Shown here one piece after another: positions 1 to 6,828 of a stretch of DNA of 35,974 nt. Both the position numbers and the translations under genes were made by a program. The notes under the pieces are model-generated. The model did not search any database. It was not told the DNA's origin and saw only the letters and a list, made by a program, of their open reading frames with translations. Origin of the DNA: Candidatus Nitrosotalea bavarica (lineage in GTDB: Archaea; Thermoproteota; Nitrososphaeria; Nitrososphaerales; Nitrosopumilaceae); assembly GCF_900167955.1 (NCBI RefSeq), contig NZ_FUYK01000004.1:1-35974 (forward strand). Direction: 5' to 3'. The stretch's first letter is position 1, and the number at the start of each line of letters is the position of its first letter.

Positions 1-2
1 GC

Positions 3-554
3 GCACTATTTGGTCTATTGGCTCTAGTTGCTATCTTAGGTGTAGTACCAGCATTTGGTCAAGCAGCAAATGAAATTGATATGACGCCAGGAGCAGGCGC
101 TGCCGCAACTGCGGCTTGTGTTGCAGCAAATAATTGCTTTGCTCCAAACCCAATGAATGTTGCACCAGGAACAACGGTAACTTGGAAAAATACTGATACT
201 GTAAGTCACTATGTGACAAGCGGTAAACCATCCGACAATACAACCGGAACTGTGTTTGATAGCGGTAATTTAATCAAACCAGGCAGTACATACCAATTTA
301 CTTTTGCAAATGCAGGCACATTCAATTACTTTTGCACTGTCCATCCATGGATGACAGGTCAAGTAATAGTAGGTGGAGCAGCAGCTAGCGCAGCAGCCCC
401 AGGAAATCAAACTGGAATACCACTAGGTCCTCCATATACAGCAGGTAATGCAACCGTACCAGAATTTGGTCCAGTAGCATCAATAATTCTTGCAATTGCT
501 GTATTGAGCGTTGTAGTGTTTGCTGCAAAGACTAGAGTAATTCCTAGATTCTAA
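3..554 (+). CDS. Cupredoxin (plastocyanin-like) with PEFG-CTERM tail, 5' partial
   Basis: This is a secreted type-1 copper protein, probably an electron carrier at the outer face of the membrane. Numbering from the TTG at 18, the copper ligands are H64 (in VSHYVTSG), C106, H109 and M112 (in YFCTVHPWM), the usual order for the plastocyanin fold. An Ala/Gly-rich stretch precedes the domain. The protein ends with PEFG followed by a hydrophobic segment and basic residues, the thaumarchaeal PEFG-CTERM sorting/anchor signal. The reading frame is open back to base 3 and the first residues are the hydrophobic core of a signal peptide, so the true start lies before the window. Ammonia oxidisers are known to use many such blue copper proteins for electron transfer; which partner this one serves cannot be seen here. 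Confidence 0.9.
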   Translation, partial: ALFGLLALVAILGVVPAFGQAANEIDMTPGAGAAATAACVAANNCFAPNPMNVAPGTTVTWKNTDTVSHYVTSGKPSDNTTGTVFDSGNLIKPGSTYQFTFANAGTFNYFCTVHPWMTGQVIVGGAAASAAAPGNQTGIPLGPPYTAGNATVPEFGPVASIILAIAVLSVVVFAAKTRVIPRF

Positions 555-565
555 AATCAACTTCC

Positions 566-584
566 TTTTTCTTATTTTATTTTT
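566..584 (+). terminator. T-rich terminator after the cupredoxin gene
   Basis: Runs of five, four and four or more T residues follow the cupredoxin stop codon within 30 bases and lie directly before the stop of the opposing gene. Archaeal RNA polymerase terminates at such oligo-T stretches without needing a hairpin. Only the sequence pattern supports this. Confidence 0.45.
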
Positions 585-1703
585 CTAAGAGCCTAGTTCA
601 GGCTTTACTGTAGATAATGATATGGCATGATCATCTATCAAGACTCCTACTCCAACTGCGACATCCTTTACCTTGATTACAATTTTTGTCAAGTCATCAT
701 CAGAAAGAGTATATTGTCTTGCAAGAGCATTTTTTACTTTCTTTTCAGTATCTGATATTTGATTTAGTCCTGATGGCATGGATATGTCAAGAGTCTTATT
801 TATCATGTTAGCCGGAATTTTTCCGCTCTGATCTTGTATTATGTAGAATGAAATTTTATCAACAATTACTTCATGAGGAAGCATATCCAAAGCATTTGCA
901 GTGTAAAATGCTTGAACATCTAAAATATTGATATCATTTGAGGTAGAACTTGTTACCATTCCGCTGTTCAACATTGAATCTAATGGAACGTCAATGATGG
1001 TAAATCCCTCAATGAAGTTTTCGTTATAATCTCCAAGCGAATTTCTGATATCTTTGCAAGTTATGCTCTTTGCTGTTTCAGAATCCATTTTCATCAACAG
1101 GGCATTTGAACTTGAGCCATTGGTAGGTACAGAATTCCAGAGAACCTGAGTCTGGAATTTTTGCTTGTTAAACAAACTAATGTCTGTATCATAGTGACCA
1201 GGTCTAAGTGGTCCCTCTCCAGCGTATATGGAACCGCATTCAAACTTGGTTGTATATGTAACACTTCTTGAAGAACTTGTCTGCACAGCATTATTGATGG
1301 GTAAATCCGTAAATGTTACAACACCTGATGAATTGTTTACCTGCACCGTCTTTTGAATCTGGTCTACACTAAATCCTTGCATTGTACCCGTTTGAATTAT
1401 GATGTAATTTCCATTTTTTATTCCTGATAAAGTGATTACGCCATCCTTGTCTTTTTCAGTATCATCTGGACCATTATCTACAATTGTATAATTTCCTGTA
1501 CCTGTAAAGGGATTAGGTGATATTACGAATTGACTTGCTCCGATCAACTTGTTATCATTTGAAAGAGAGATTATTGTAAGAGATGAATTTTGTGCAAATA
1601 CAGAATTCGTAGAGTGGTAAATTCCAGAGTTTGATACGAGATACAAAACCAATACAAAAGATGATATCGCAAAAATATATGTTATTTTCGAGAGCCTTTT
1701 CAT
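585..1703 (-). CDS. Secreted protein with prealbumin-like (SpaA-type) N-terminal region, unknown function
   Basis: The 372-residue product starts at an ATG with a basic tip and a hydrophobic segment (about residues 8-25), then FAQ near residue 38, which looks like a signal-peptidase site. Residues about 45-135 (ISPNPFTGTGNYTIVDNG, then a GVITLSGIKNGNYIIIQT-like stretch) resemble the beta-sandwich repeats of SpaA/collagen-binding surface proteins. The following region contains KFECGSIYAGEGPLRPGHY, a CG...GPL.PG.Y pattern that I associate with secreted proteins of unknown function. There is no PEFG tail, so it is either membrane-held by its N-terminus or released. It converges on the cupredoxin gene. 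No enzyme motif is visible and I do not recognise a specific function. Confidence 0.8.
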   Translation of the reverse strand: MKRLSKITYIFAISSFVLVLYLVSNSGIYHSTNSVFAQNSSLTIISLSNDNKLIGASQFVISPNPFTGTGNYTIVDNGPDDTEKDKDGVITLSGIKNGNYIIIQTGTMQGFSVDQIQKTVQVNNSSGVVTFTDLPINNAVQTSSSRSVTYTTKFECGSIYAGEGPLRPGHYDTDISLFNKQKFQTQVLWNSVPTNGSSSNALLMKMDSETAKSITCKDIRNSLGDYNENFIEGFTIIDVPLDSMLNSGMVTSSTSNDINILDVQAFYTANALDMLPHEVIVDKISFYIIQDQSGKIPANMINKTLDISMPSGLNQISDTEKKVKNALARQYTLSDDDLTKIVIKVKDVAVGVGVLIDDHAISLSTVKPELGS

Positions 1704-1794
1704 TTCATAATTTTATTGTATCTTGTTAATAATTTTATGTTAGATACAGGTCTTACTCAAGAATTAAATAGGTTGTAGAGTACTTTTTCAATTA

Positions 1795-3384
1795 ATGCAA
1801 CTTTATGTCAAGACTGTATTACCGTTGATTTTTGGCTTGATAGTTTTTTCATCAGCAGTTCCATTTATTCCACAAAAAGCATATGGTGATGGTTTTACCC
1901 AGGAAAATGTACAGGCAAGCATTGGAAACAGAGTGATTACGACATTTATCAAACTCAGTCCTCCAATTATTACTTCGAATAGTCAAGTTGACAAGTCTAT
2001 ATTTTTTAGATTTTTTGATGCAAATACAAATACGACAATAAATAATGTATCATTTTACATCAACGCAACAAAGGGAAATCAAAATTTGATGTATGATCTT
2101 TTTTACACCCACACAGGATTTCTTACAATACATTTCTTACCCGGAGGTGAAGTGGGCAAATGGACAGTACAAGGCGATCAAGATCCGGTATTGGGCGGAT
2201 GGACATCACAAAGTGATGACATAAACATTATAGCACCAATACTAACAGAGGGAGGCCTTTATCATCTTAATTTGTCTATTTTAGCTCTTGATTATGCTAA
2301 TACTCTAGTTAATGGAACAAATCCACCAAAATTTGATTCGTATCTTAGTGTTGGTGATGTATCAAACCAGGATGTTACTTATCAAAATAATCCGTATAAC
2401 ACAACACTGATTTCTTACTATGACAAGACATCTGATTTTAATTTTGATGAATCCACAAAACAATTTTCTTGGAAGATGCCATTTGATTGGGATGTTAGTA
2501 GATTCCAAGATAGACCAATATTCATACATGAAGAATTAAGAGTTCCAAAGTCACTTTCTGCCTTCTCAGATACACCATCATATGCTGCAAGTGCAGAAGG
2601 GTTTGGTCTTTCTGGCAGAAGAGTCATAGTGGATCCGTATACAATTGGTGATTACATGATAGTTCATTTATTCTTAAACAAGCTTGATTTGATAAACATG
2701 TCAAAGACTATTCCGTCTGGAGATAATAGTATTGAATTCAAAGTGGCTCCAGAAAACCCCAATGTACAAACATCTGCTTCAATGTTGACAGACTTTGGAG
2801 GGTGGCACGTAAAGCTTGGATGGAATCCTACAGATCTGACTGCAAATTCACAAAATAACTTGAATATCAGTTTCTATGATTCATTTACAGAACAACAGGT
2901 TACAGGAGATGTGGACTATGATATTCAGGTACTTGACAAAGATCAAAGCGTACTATGGTCAAAGACTGATGCCATTGCTTCACAAGGTTCTGATACTCAA
3001 ACTGTAAGCTTGCCTGGTAACGGAATCTATAGTATTACTATTAAAGTAAAATCAATTACAACCAATGGTTTTCCAGATAATTCCAGAATAGGTATGGCTA
3101 GAGGAAACATAGTGATACCTTCTACTGTATCAGAACAACAGGATACATTGACGCAATCTAGCCAATCAACTAATGTAACATTATCCAATAATACAACCGC
3201 ATCAATGCAACAAATACCAAATATGACAACCACATCAACATCAGCTAATGCAACAACAAGTAATGTAACATCAAGCAATAATGCAACCGTACCAGAGTTT
3301 GGTCCAGTAGCATCAATAGTTCTTGCAATTGCTGTATTGAGCGTTGTAGTGTTTACTGTAAAGACTAGAATTCTAAGACACTAA
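1795..3384 (+). CDS. Large secreted PEFG-CTERM surface protein, unknown function
   Basis: The 529-residue protein has an N-terminal signal peptide (hydrophobic about residues 7-25, then AYG), a long beta-rich ectodomain, a Ser/Thr/Asn-rich linker packed with N-x-S/T sequons (about residues 440-500) and a PEFG-CTERM tail (PEFG, hydrophobic helix, basic end). The layout is that of an S-layer-associated or other surface protein processed by an archaeosortase-like enzyme and probably N-glycosylated. The ectodomain has no catalytic motif I recognise. The DNA of the tail is almost identical to that of the cupredoxin gene 2.8 kb upstream. The start ATG gives a well-formed signal peptide. Confidence 0.88.
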   Translation: MQLYVKTVLPLIFGLIVFSSAVPFIPQKAYGDGFTQENVQASIGNRVITTFIKLSPPIITSNSQVDKSIFFRFFDANTNTTINNVSFYINATKGNQNLMYDLFYTHTGFLTIHFLPGGEVGKWTVQGDQDPVLGGWTSQSDDINIIAPILTEGGLYHLNLSILALDYANTLVNGTNPPKFDSYLSVGDVSNQDVTYQNNPYNTTLISYYDKTSDFNFDESTKQFSWKMPFDWDVSRFQDRPIFIHEELRVPKSLSAFSDTPSYAASAEGFGLSGRRVIVDPYTIGDYMIVHLFLNKLDLINMSKTIPSGDNSIEFKVAPENPNVQTSASMLTDFGGWHVKLGWNPTDLTANSQNNLNISFYDSFTEQQVTGDVDYDIQVLDKDQSVLWSKTDAIASQGSDTQTVSLPGNGIYSITIKVKSITTNGFPDNSRIGMARGNIVIPSTVSEQQDTLTQSSQSTNVTLSNNTTASMQQIPNMTTTSTSANATTSNVTSSNNATVPEFGPVASIVLAIAVLSVVVFTVKTRILRH

Positions 3385-3385
3385 A

Positions 3386-3408
3386 CTTTTCTATTTGTTA
3401 TTTATCTG
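3386..3408 (+). terminator. T-rich region after PEFG-CTERM gene
   Basis: The stop codon of the surface protein is followed by several short T runs in a 20-base stretch before the promoter region of the next gene. This fits an archaeal oligo-T terminator, but the runs are short. Confidence 0.3.
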
Positions 3409-3460
3409 ATAATTCTGTATAGTATCAAAGAATAAATTCAATACTAATTCTTTGAAAAAC

Positions 3461-3637
3461 ATGCCTATCATAACAGTGTCAATGTATCCGGGCAGAACTG
3501 TTCAACAAAAAGAGGAATTTGCAAAAGCCATAACAAAATCAGCGGTGAAAATTCTAAAAACAAAAGAGAATCACGTTATTGTGGTTTTTGAAGATAATCC
3601 AAAAGAAAATTGGTATATGGCAGGAAATCCCCTCTAA
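3461..3637 (+). CDS. 4-oxalocrotonate tautomerase-like protein
   Basis: This is a 58-residue member of the tautomerase superfamily. The start was chosen at the ATG at 3461, three codons inside the longest frame, because family members expose Pro as the catalytic N-terminal base once Met is removed, and here the sequence reads M-P-I-I-T-V. Other family features are visible: a GRT.QQKEEFAKAI helix and the final VVFEDNPKENW strand segment. A TATA-like AATAAATT lies centred about 27 nt before this ATG, which also supports it. The substrate is unknown; small tautomerases often isomerise 2-hydroxydienoates or other enols. It is followed by the nitrilase-family gene on the same strand, 34 nt apart. 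Confidence 0.85.
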   Translation: MPIITVSMYPGRTVQQKEEFAKAITKSAVKILKTKENHVIVVFEDNPKENWYMAGNPL

Positions 3638-3671
3638 ACACATTTTTATTTTATATTAATCAAACAAGCTT

Positions 3672-4481
3672 ATGGCAAAGATAGCTGTAGTTCAAATGCG
3701 AGCTGAAACAGACAAGAAAACTAATTTAAAAAAAATTCTAAGATACATTTCACAAGCTGCACGCAAAGGTGCAGTTCTATGCGCATTTCCTGAATTTATG
3801 ATGTGTTATACTCCATCTTCTCAATCTCCCTTAGAACTTGCAAGTATTGCTGAAAAGATTGACGGTGAATTTGTCTTATCCATATCTAAAGTGGCAAAAC
3901 AAAACTCAATTCAAGTTGTTGGTACTCTATATGAAAAAAGTCCAAAACCAAATAGAGTGTATGACACATCTTTTCTTGTAGATAAAAATGGCAAAGTGAT
4001 TTCAACATATAGAAAAATTCACCTCTATGATGCACTTGGCTTTAAAGAATCCATAAAACTTTATCCTGGTTCCTCAATTACAAAACCAGTAAAAACTAGT
4101 GTAGGTAAAATGGGTATGATGATTTGCTATGATCTTAGATTTCCCGAAATGTCTAGAATCTTGGCCTCATCAGGTTCTGAAGTTCTAGTAGTACCTTCTG
4201 CATGGGTTAAAGGAAAAATGAAAGAAGAACATTGGTTGGCTATAAACAAGACAAGAGCAATTGAGAATGGTTGCTATGTAATTTCTCCAGATCAGGTGGG
4301 AAACATTTACTGTGGAAGAAGTATTGTAGTTGATCCTTACGGGAAGATACTACTTGATATGAAAAAAAGAGAAGGAATTGGAATTGTTGATATTTCATTA
4401 GATGAAGTCAAGCAAGTAAGACAAAGACTTCCACTATTACGAAATAGACGTACTGACATTTACAAAGATCTCAAGATTTAG
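3672..4481 (+). CDS. Carbon-nitrogen hydrolase (nitrilase superfamily, Nit/omega-amidase-like)
   Basis: The 269-residue length is typical of the family. The catalytic triad is intact: E41 (in FPEFMM), K115 (in YRKIHLYD) and C152 (in MMICYDLRFPE). The enzyme cleaves a carbon-nitrogen bond of an amide or nitrile through a Cys acyl-enzyme in the cytoplasm. The YRKIHLYD and CYDLRFPE signatures are closest to the Nit1/Nit2 branch, whose members act on 2-oxo-acid amides or deaminated glutathione; that assignment is inference. The last 11 bases overlap the end of the opposing zinc-finger gene. A TATA-like stretch sits about 26 nt before the ATG. Confidence 0.9.
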   Translation: MAKIAVVQMRAETDKKTNLKKILRYISQAARKGAVLCAFPEFMMCYTPSSQSPLELASIAEKIDGEFVLSISKVAKQNSIQVVGTLYEKSPKPNRVYDTSFLVDKNGKVISTYRKIHLYDALGFKESIKLYPGSSITKPVKTSVGKMGMMICYDLRFPEMSRILASSGSEVLVVPSAWVKGKMKEEHWLAINKTRAIENGCYVISPDQVGNIYCGRSIVVDPYGKILLDMKKREGIGIVDISLDEVKQVRQRLPLLRNRRTDIYKDLKI

Positions 4482-4941
4482 AAATTCTACTTTCACATCG
4501 CATGTTAGAGCATTGTCTTGCCCATTTTTGTTTTCTAGAATATCTTAGTAAAATAATTGGCCAAAAACAAATTTTACAAGGCATCTTTGTTGCACAAATC
4601 ATTCCCCTTTGTACTAGTGGAGCAGATGCTCTACAACCATTATAATAATTTGAACATCCAATGAATCGTTTCTTTGTCTTGCGAGATCTGATGATGAGAA
4701 GTTTTCCTATATGACAATCAGGACATTCCACAAGACCGTTAACAGGTGTATTTGTACCTAGAATGACATATTTTCTCTTCTTCTCTGACCATGAAAGATA
4801 TCCATTCTTGTCATAGTATTGTCTTACCTCACTCTGGATCTTGCCTACCTTTTTCTTTGAAATTTTAACTAAATTTCTTGAATCTGATCGTTTTTTGACT
4901 ACTGTCATCTGAGTAATTTGGTCCTTCAATGATGATATCAT
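4471..4941 (-). CDS. Protein with two C4 zinc fingers of topoisomerase IA type
   Basis: The 156-residue protein is basic at its N-terminus and carries two cysteine clusters. The first, C73/C76/C96/C103, has the form CPDC...GCSNYYNGC, which is the C4 zinc finger found at the C-terminus of type IA DNA topoisomerases (C-P-x-C, ..., F.GCS.Y..C). The second cluster, C116, C122/C125, C144 and C149, is a more diverged copy. There is no topoisomerase catalytic domain. It is therefore likely a small nucleic-acid-binding protein; its target is unknown. The start ATG at 4941 is the longest option. Its gene converges with the nitrilase-family gene and overlaps it by 11 bases. Confidence 0.8.
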   Translation of the reverse strand: MISSLKDQITQMTVVKKRSDSRNLVKISKKKVGKIQSEVRQYYDKNGYLSWSEKKRKYVILGTNTPVNGLVECPDCHIGKLLIIRSRKTKKRFIGCSNYYNGCRASAPLVQRGMICATKMPCKICFWPIILLRYSRKQKWARQCSNMRCESRISKS

Positions 4942-4974
4942 ACTGTTTATCGAATTAAAGAAACTACTGAAGAA

Positions 4975-4984
4975 TTTTTATATG
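4975..4984 (+). promoter_or_regulatory. TATA box of thiolase gene (leaderless)
   Basis: TTTTTATATG is centred about 25 nt before the GTG start of the thiolase, the distance expected when transcription begins at the start codon in archaea. Confidence 0.5.
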
Positions 4985-5004
4985 GAATCTAGTCAGCGAG
5001 ATTT

Positions 5005-6159
5005 GTGGAAAAAGTCTGTCTTATTGGTGCCGGCAGCACAAAATATGGTAAATTAGAAGACAGCATTATAGATATTGCACTTCAGGCATCAGTTGATGCC
5101 ATAGAAAGTGCAGGGATAGAACCAAAGGAGATTCAAGCTGGATACATTTCTAATGTATTTGGTATTGCAGACAAGCAAGTTCACTTGGGTCCTGTTATAA
5201 TGAGTAATCTTGGAATTCCAGAAGTTCCTTCACTTTCAATTGAATCTGCATGTGGAAGTGGTTCTGTTTCATTTAGAGAAGCATATGCAAATGTTGCTGC
5301 GGGATTTTATGATGCAGTATTAGCAACAGGTGTGGAAAAAGTAACTCATACTGGTACTGAATGGACTACAACTTACTTTTCATATTGCTCTGATTTCTTT
5401 TATGAGGGAGGAGCTGGTGCTTCATTTCCTGGATTATTTGCATCTATGGCAAGAGCATATCTTGCTGAATTCAAAGCTACAGAAGAAGATCTTGCAATGG
5501 TCGCAGTAAAAAATCATGATAATGGTTTACTTAATCCAAAAGCACATCTAAGAAAAAAAATTACAATAGATGATGTAATGAAATCAGCTGTAGTTGCAAG
5601 TCCGTTAAAGTTGTATGACTGTTGCCCATTTTCAGATGGTGCAAGTGCTGTTATCATATGTAGTGAAAAGTTTGCAAAGGCTCATACTAAAAATTATGTT
5701 GAAGTTATTGGATCAGGAAGGGGTGGATCACCTGCTGCACTCCAAGGAAGAGATCACATCACTACTATACCAAGCACCGTAATTGCAGCACAGGCTGCAT
5801 ACAAAATGGCTGGTATAACAGCAAAAGATATAGATTTTGCAGAAGTTCATGATTGTTTTACAATTGCTGAACTAGTTGACACTGAAGACTTGGGATTCTT
5901 TGAAAAAGGAAAAGCTGCACAAGCAGTTAGGGAAGGAAGAACCAAACTTAACGCCGATATTTCTATCAATCCATCTGGAGGTCTAAAATCAAAAGGTCAT
6001 CCAATAGGTGCAACTGGAATAGGTCAAGTGGTAGAAGTTTTCGATCAATTAACAGGAAAAGCAGGAGAAAGAACAGTCAAAGACGCCAAAATCGGATTAA
6101 CCCATAACTTTGGTGCTACAGGCGCCAGCTGTGCCGTACATATATTCAAAAGTGTATAA
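5005..6159 (+). CDS. Thiolase (acetyl-CoA C-acetyltransferase family, SCP-x-like)
   Basis: The 384-residue protein has the thiolase active-site residues: nucleophile C83 (SACGSGS), H282 (EVHDCF), H332 (KGHPIGATG) and C376 (GATGASC). It would condense or cleave acyl-CoA, for example two acetyl-CoA with acetoacetyl-CoA. In Thaumarchaeota this activity is needed to end the 3-hydroxypropionate/4-hydroxybutyrate CO2 fixation cycle and to begin the mevalonate route. The gene overlaps a DUF35 zinc-ribbon/OB protein; in archaea thiolase, HMG-CoA synthase and DUF35 proteins are known to form a complex, so this pair is likely a functional unit. Start is GTG, supported by a TATA box 25 nt upstream. Which of the organism's thiolases this is cannot be decided from the window. 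Confidence 0.9.
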   Translation: MEKVCLIGAGSTKYGKLEDSIIDIALQASVDAIESAGIEPKEIQAGYISNVFGIADKQVHLGPVIMSNLGIPEVPSLSIESACGSGSVSFREAYANVAAGFYDAVLATGVEKVTHTGTEWTTTYFSYCSDFFYEGGAGASFPGLFASMARAYLAEFKATEEDLAMVAVKNHDNGLLNPKAHLRKKITIDDVMKSAVVASPLKLYDCCPFSDGASAVIICSEKFAKAHTKNYVEVIGSGRGGSPAALQGRDHITTIPSTVIAAQAAYKMAGITAKDIDFAEVHDCFTIAELVDTEDLGFFEKGKAAQAVREGRTKLNADISINPSGGLKSKGHPIGATGIGQVVEVFDQLTGKAGERTVKDAKIGLTHNFGATGASCAVHIFKSV

Positions 6160-6526
6160 ATTGCTCACAAAAGAAGAATTCGCCAACAATGCTAAACTGG
6201 GAAAAGTTCTCACTAGAAAATGTACTAAATGTGGTCATCTTCATCTAGTTACAACTTATTATTGTCAAAATTGTGGAAACAAAGGATTTGAGAATACCAT
6301 AATTGATGGTAAAGGCTACATTGTTACCTATACAATAATCACTGTTCCGCCAGATGGATACGAAGAATATGTTCCATATGCATGGGTAGTTATGAAATTA
6401 GACGAGTCTGAATTGAGGATTTCAGGTTTTATGGCAGACATAAAGTCACCAGCAGAACTTCCTCTTGGAACAAGAACAAGAATAACCGGTTACGATCAAC
6501 GTGGAATCATAATCGAGAAACAATAA
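6152..6526 (+). CDS. DUF35 OB-fold protein with rubredoxin-like zinc ribbon (thiolase partner)
   Basis: From the GTG at 6152 the product is 124 residues. It has a zinc ribbon, C24/C27 and C38/C41 (RKCTKCGH...YYCQNCG), followed by an OB-fold segment typical of acyl-CoA-associated DUF35 proteins. These proteins bind the CoA moiety and bridge thiolase and HMG-CoA synthase in archaea. The longest frame starts 42 bases earlier inside the thiolase gene, but those residues read like thiolase shadow sequence; GTG at 6152 overlaps the thiolase stop by eight bases, which suggests translational coupling. TTG at 6161 is a further possibility. No HMG-CoA synthase gene is adjacent. Confidence 0.85.
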   Translation: MYKLLTKEEFANNAKLGKVLTRKCTKCGHLHLVTTYYCQNCGNKGFENTIIDGKGYIVTYTIITVPPDGYEEYVPYAWVVMKLDESELRISGFMADIKSPAELPLGTRTRITGYDQRGIIIEKQ

Positions 6527-6567
6527 ACTAAATTTATTAAACTGATTAAAAAAATTCAAAAAATCTC

Positions 6568-6575
6568 TTTTATAA
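6568..6575 (+). promoter_or_regulatory. TATA box of small zinc-ribbon gene (leaderless)
   Basis: TTTATAAT is centred about 27 nt before the ATG of the small zinc-ribbon gene at 6599, which argues that this short frame is a real transcription unit. Confidence 0.5.
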
Positions 6576-6598
6576 TATTTGATCTGACATAACTTGAA

Positions 6599-6760
6599 AT
6601 GTCAGTAGATGTTGTTTGTGGAAAATGTGGAGCTAAAATTGCAAACATGCGCATGCTAAAATCAATAAAAGATGTAATGAGACCGTATAACAGTAAATGT
6701 CCATCATGTGGACAGAGTTTATCTCCATCTGAATTTAGTGTGGATGTACAGAAAAACTGA
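6599..6760 (+). CDS. Small zinc-ribbon protein, 53 residues
   Basis: An ATG frame encodes 53 residues with two CxxC knuckles: C7/C10 (VVCGKCGAK) and C34/C37 (SKCPSCGQS), separated by a basic, Met-rich helix-like linker. This is the pattern of a free-standing zinc ribbon. A well-placed TATA box precedes it, and it fills the gap between DUF35 and the nrdJ-linked regulator, 68 bases before the latter. It may bind nucleic acid or act as a small protein partner; nothing in the sequence says which. The short length means automated gene finders may miss it. Coding character rests on the paired cysteines and promoter spacing. Confidence 0.7.
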   Translation: MSVDVVCGKCGAKIANMRMLKSIKDVMRPYNSKCPSCGQSLSPSEFSVDVQKN

Positions 6761-6801
6761 TCTAAAAAGCTTCCGTAGAGATCAAACCAGTCAAAAATCT
6801 T

Positions 6802-6826
6802 AATTACCGATGCCAATTAGGTAATT
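6802..6826. promoter_or_regulatory. Inverted repeat over promoter of the NrdD-like regulator
   Basis: Perfect 7-bp arms AATTACC (6802-6808) and GGTAATT (6820-6826) flank an 11-base spacer and end two bases before the ATG at 6829. The left arm overlaps the TTAATTA element that would be the TATA box about 26 nt before the start codon, and the right arm covers the expected transcription start. This is the position of a repressor operator, and the downstream gene encodes a winged-helix protein, so autoregulation is a reasonable inference. Confidence 0.45.
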
Positions 6827-6828
6827 CC

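Noticed and set aside
6556-6816. 86-residue minus-strand frame
   Set aside because: It is the antisense of the small zinc-ribbon gene, which has paired CxxC motifs and a promoter; the minus-strand product has no family features.
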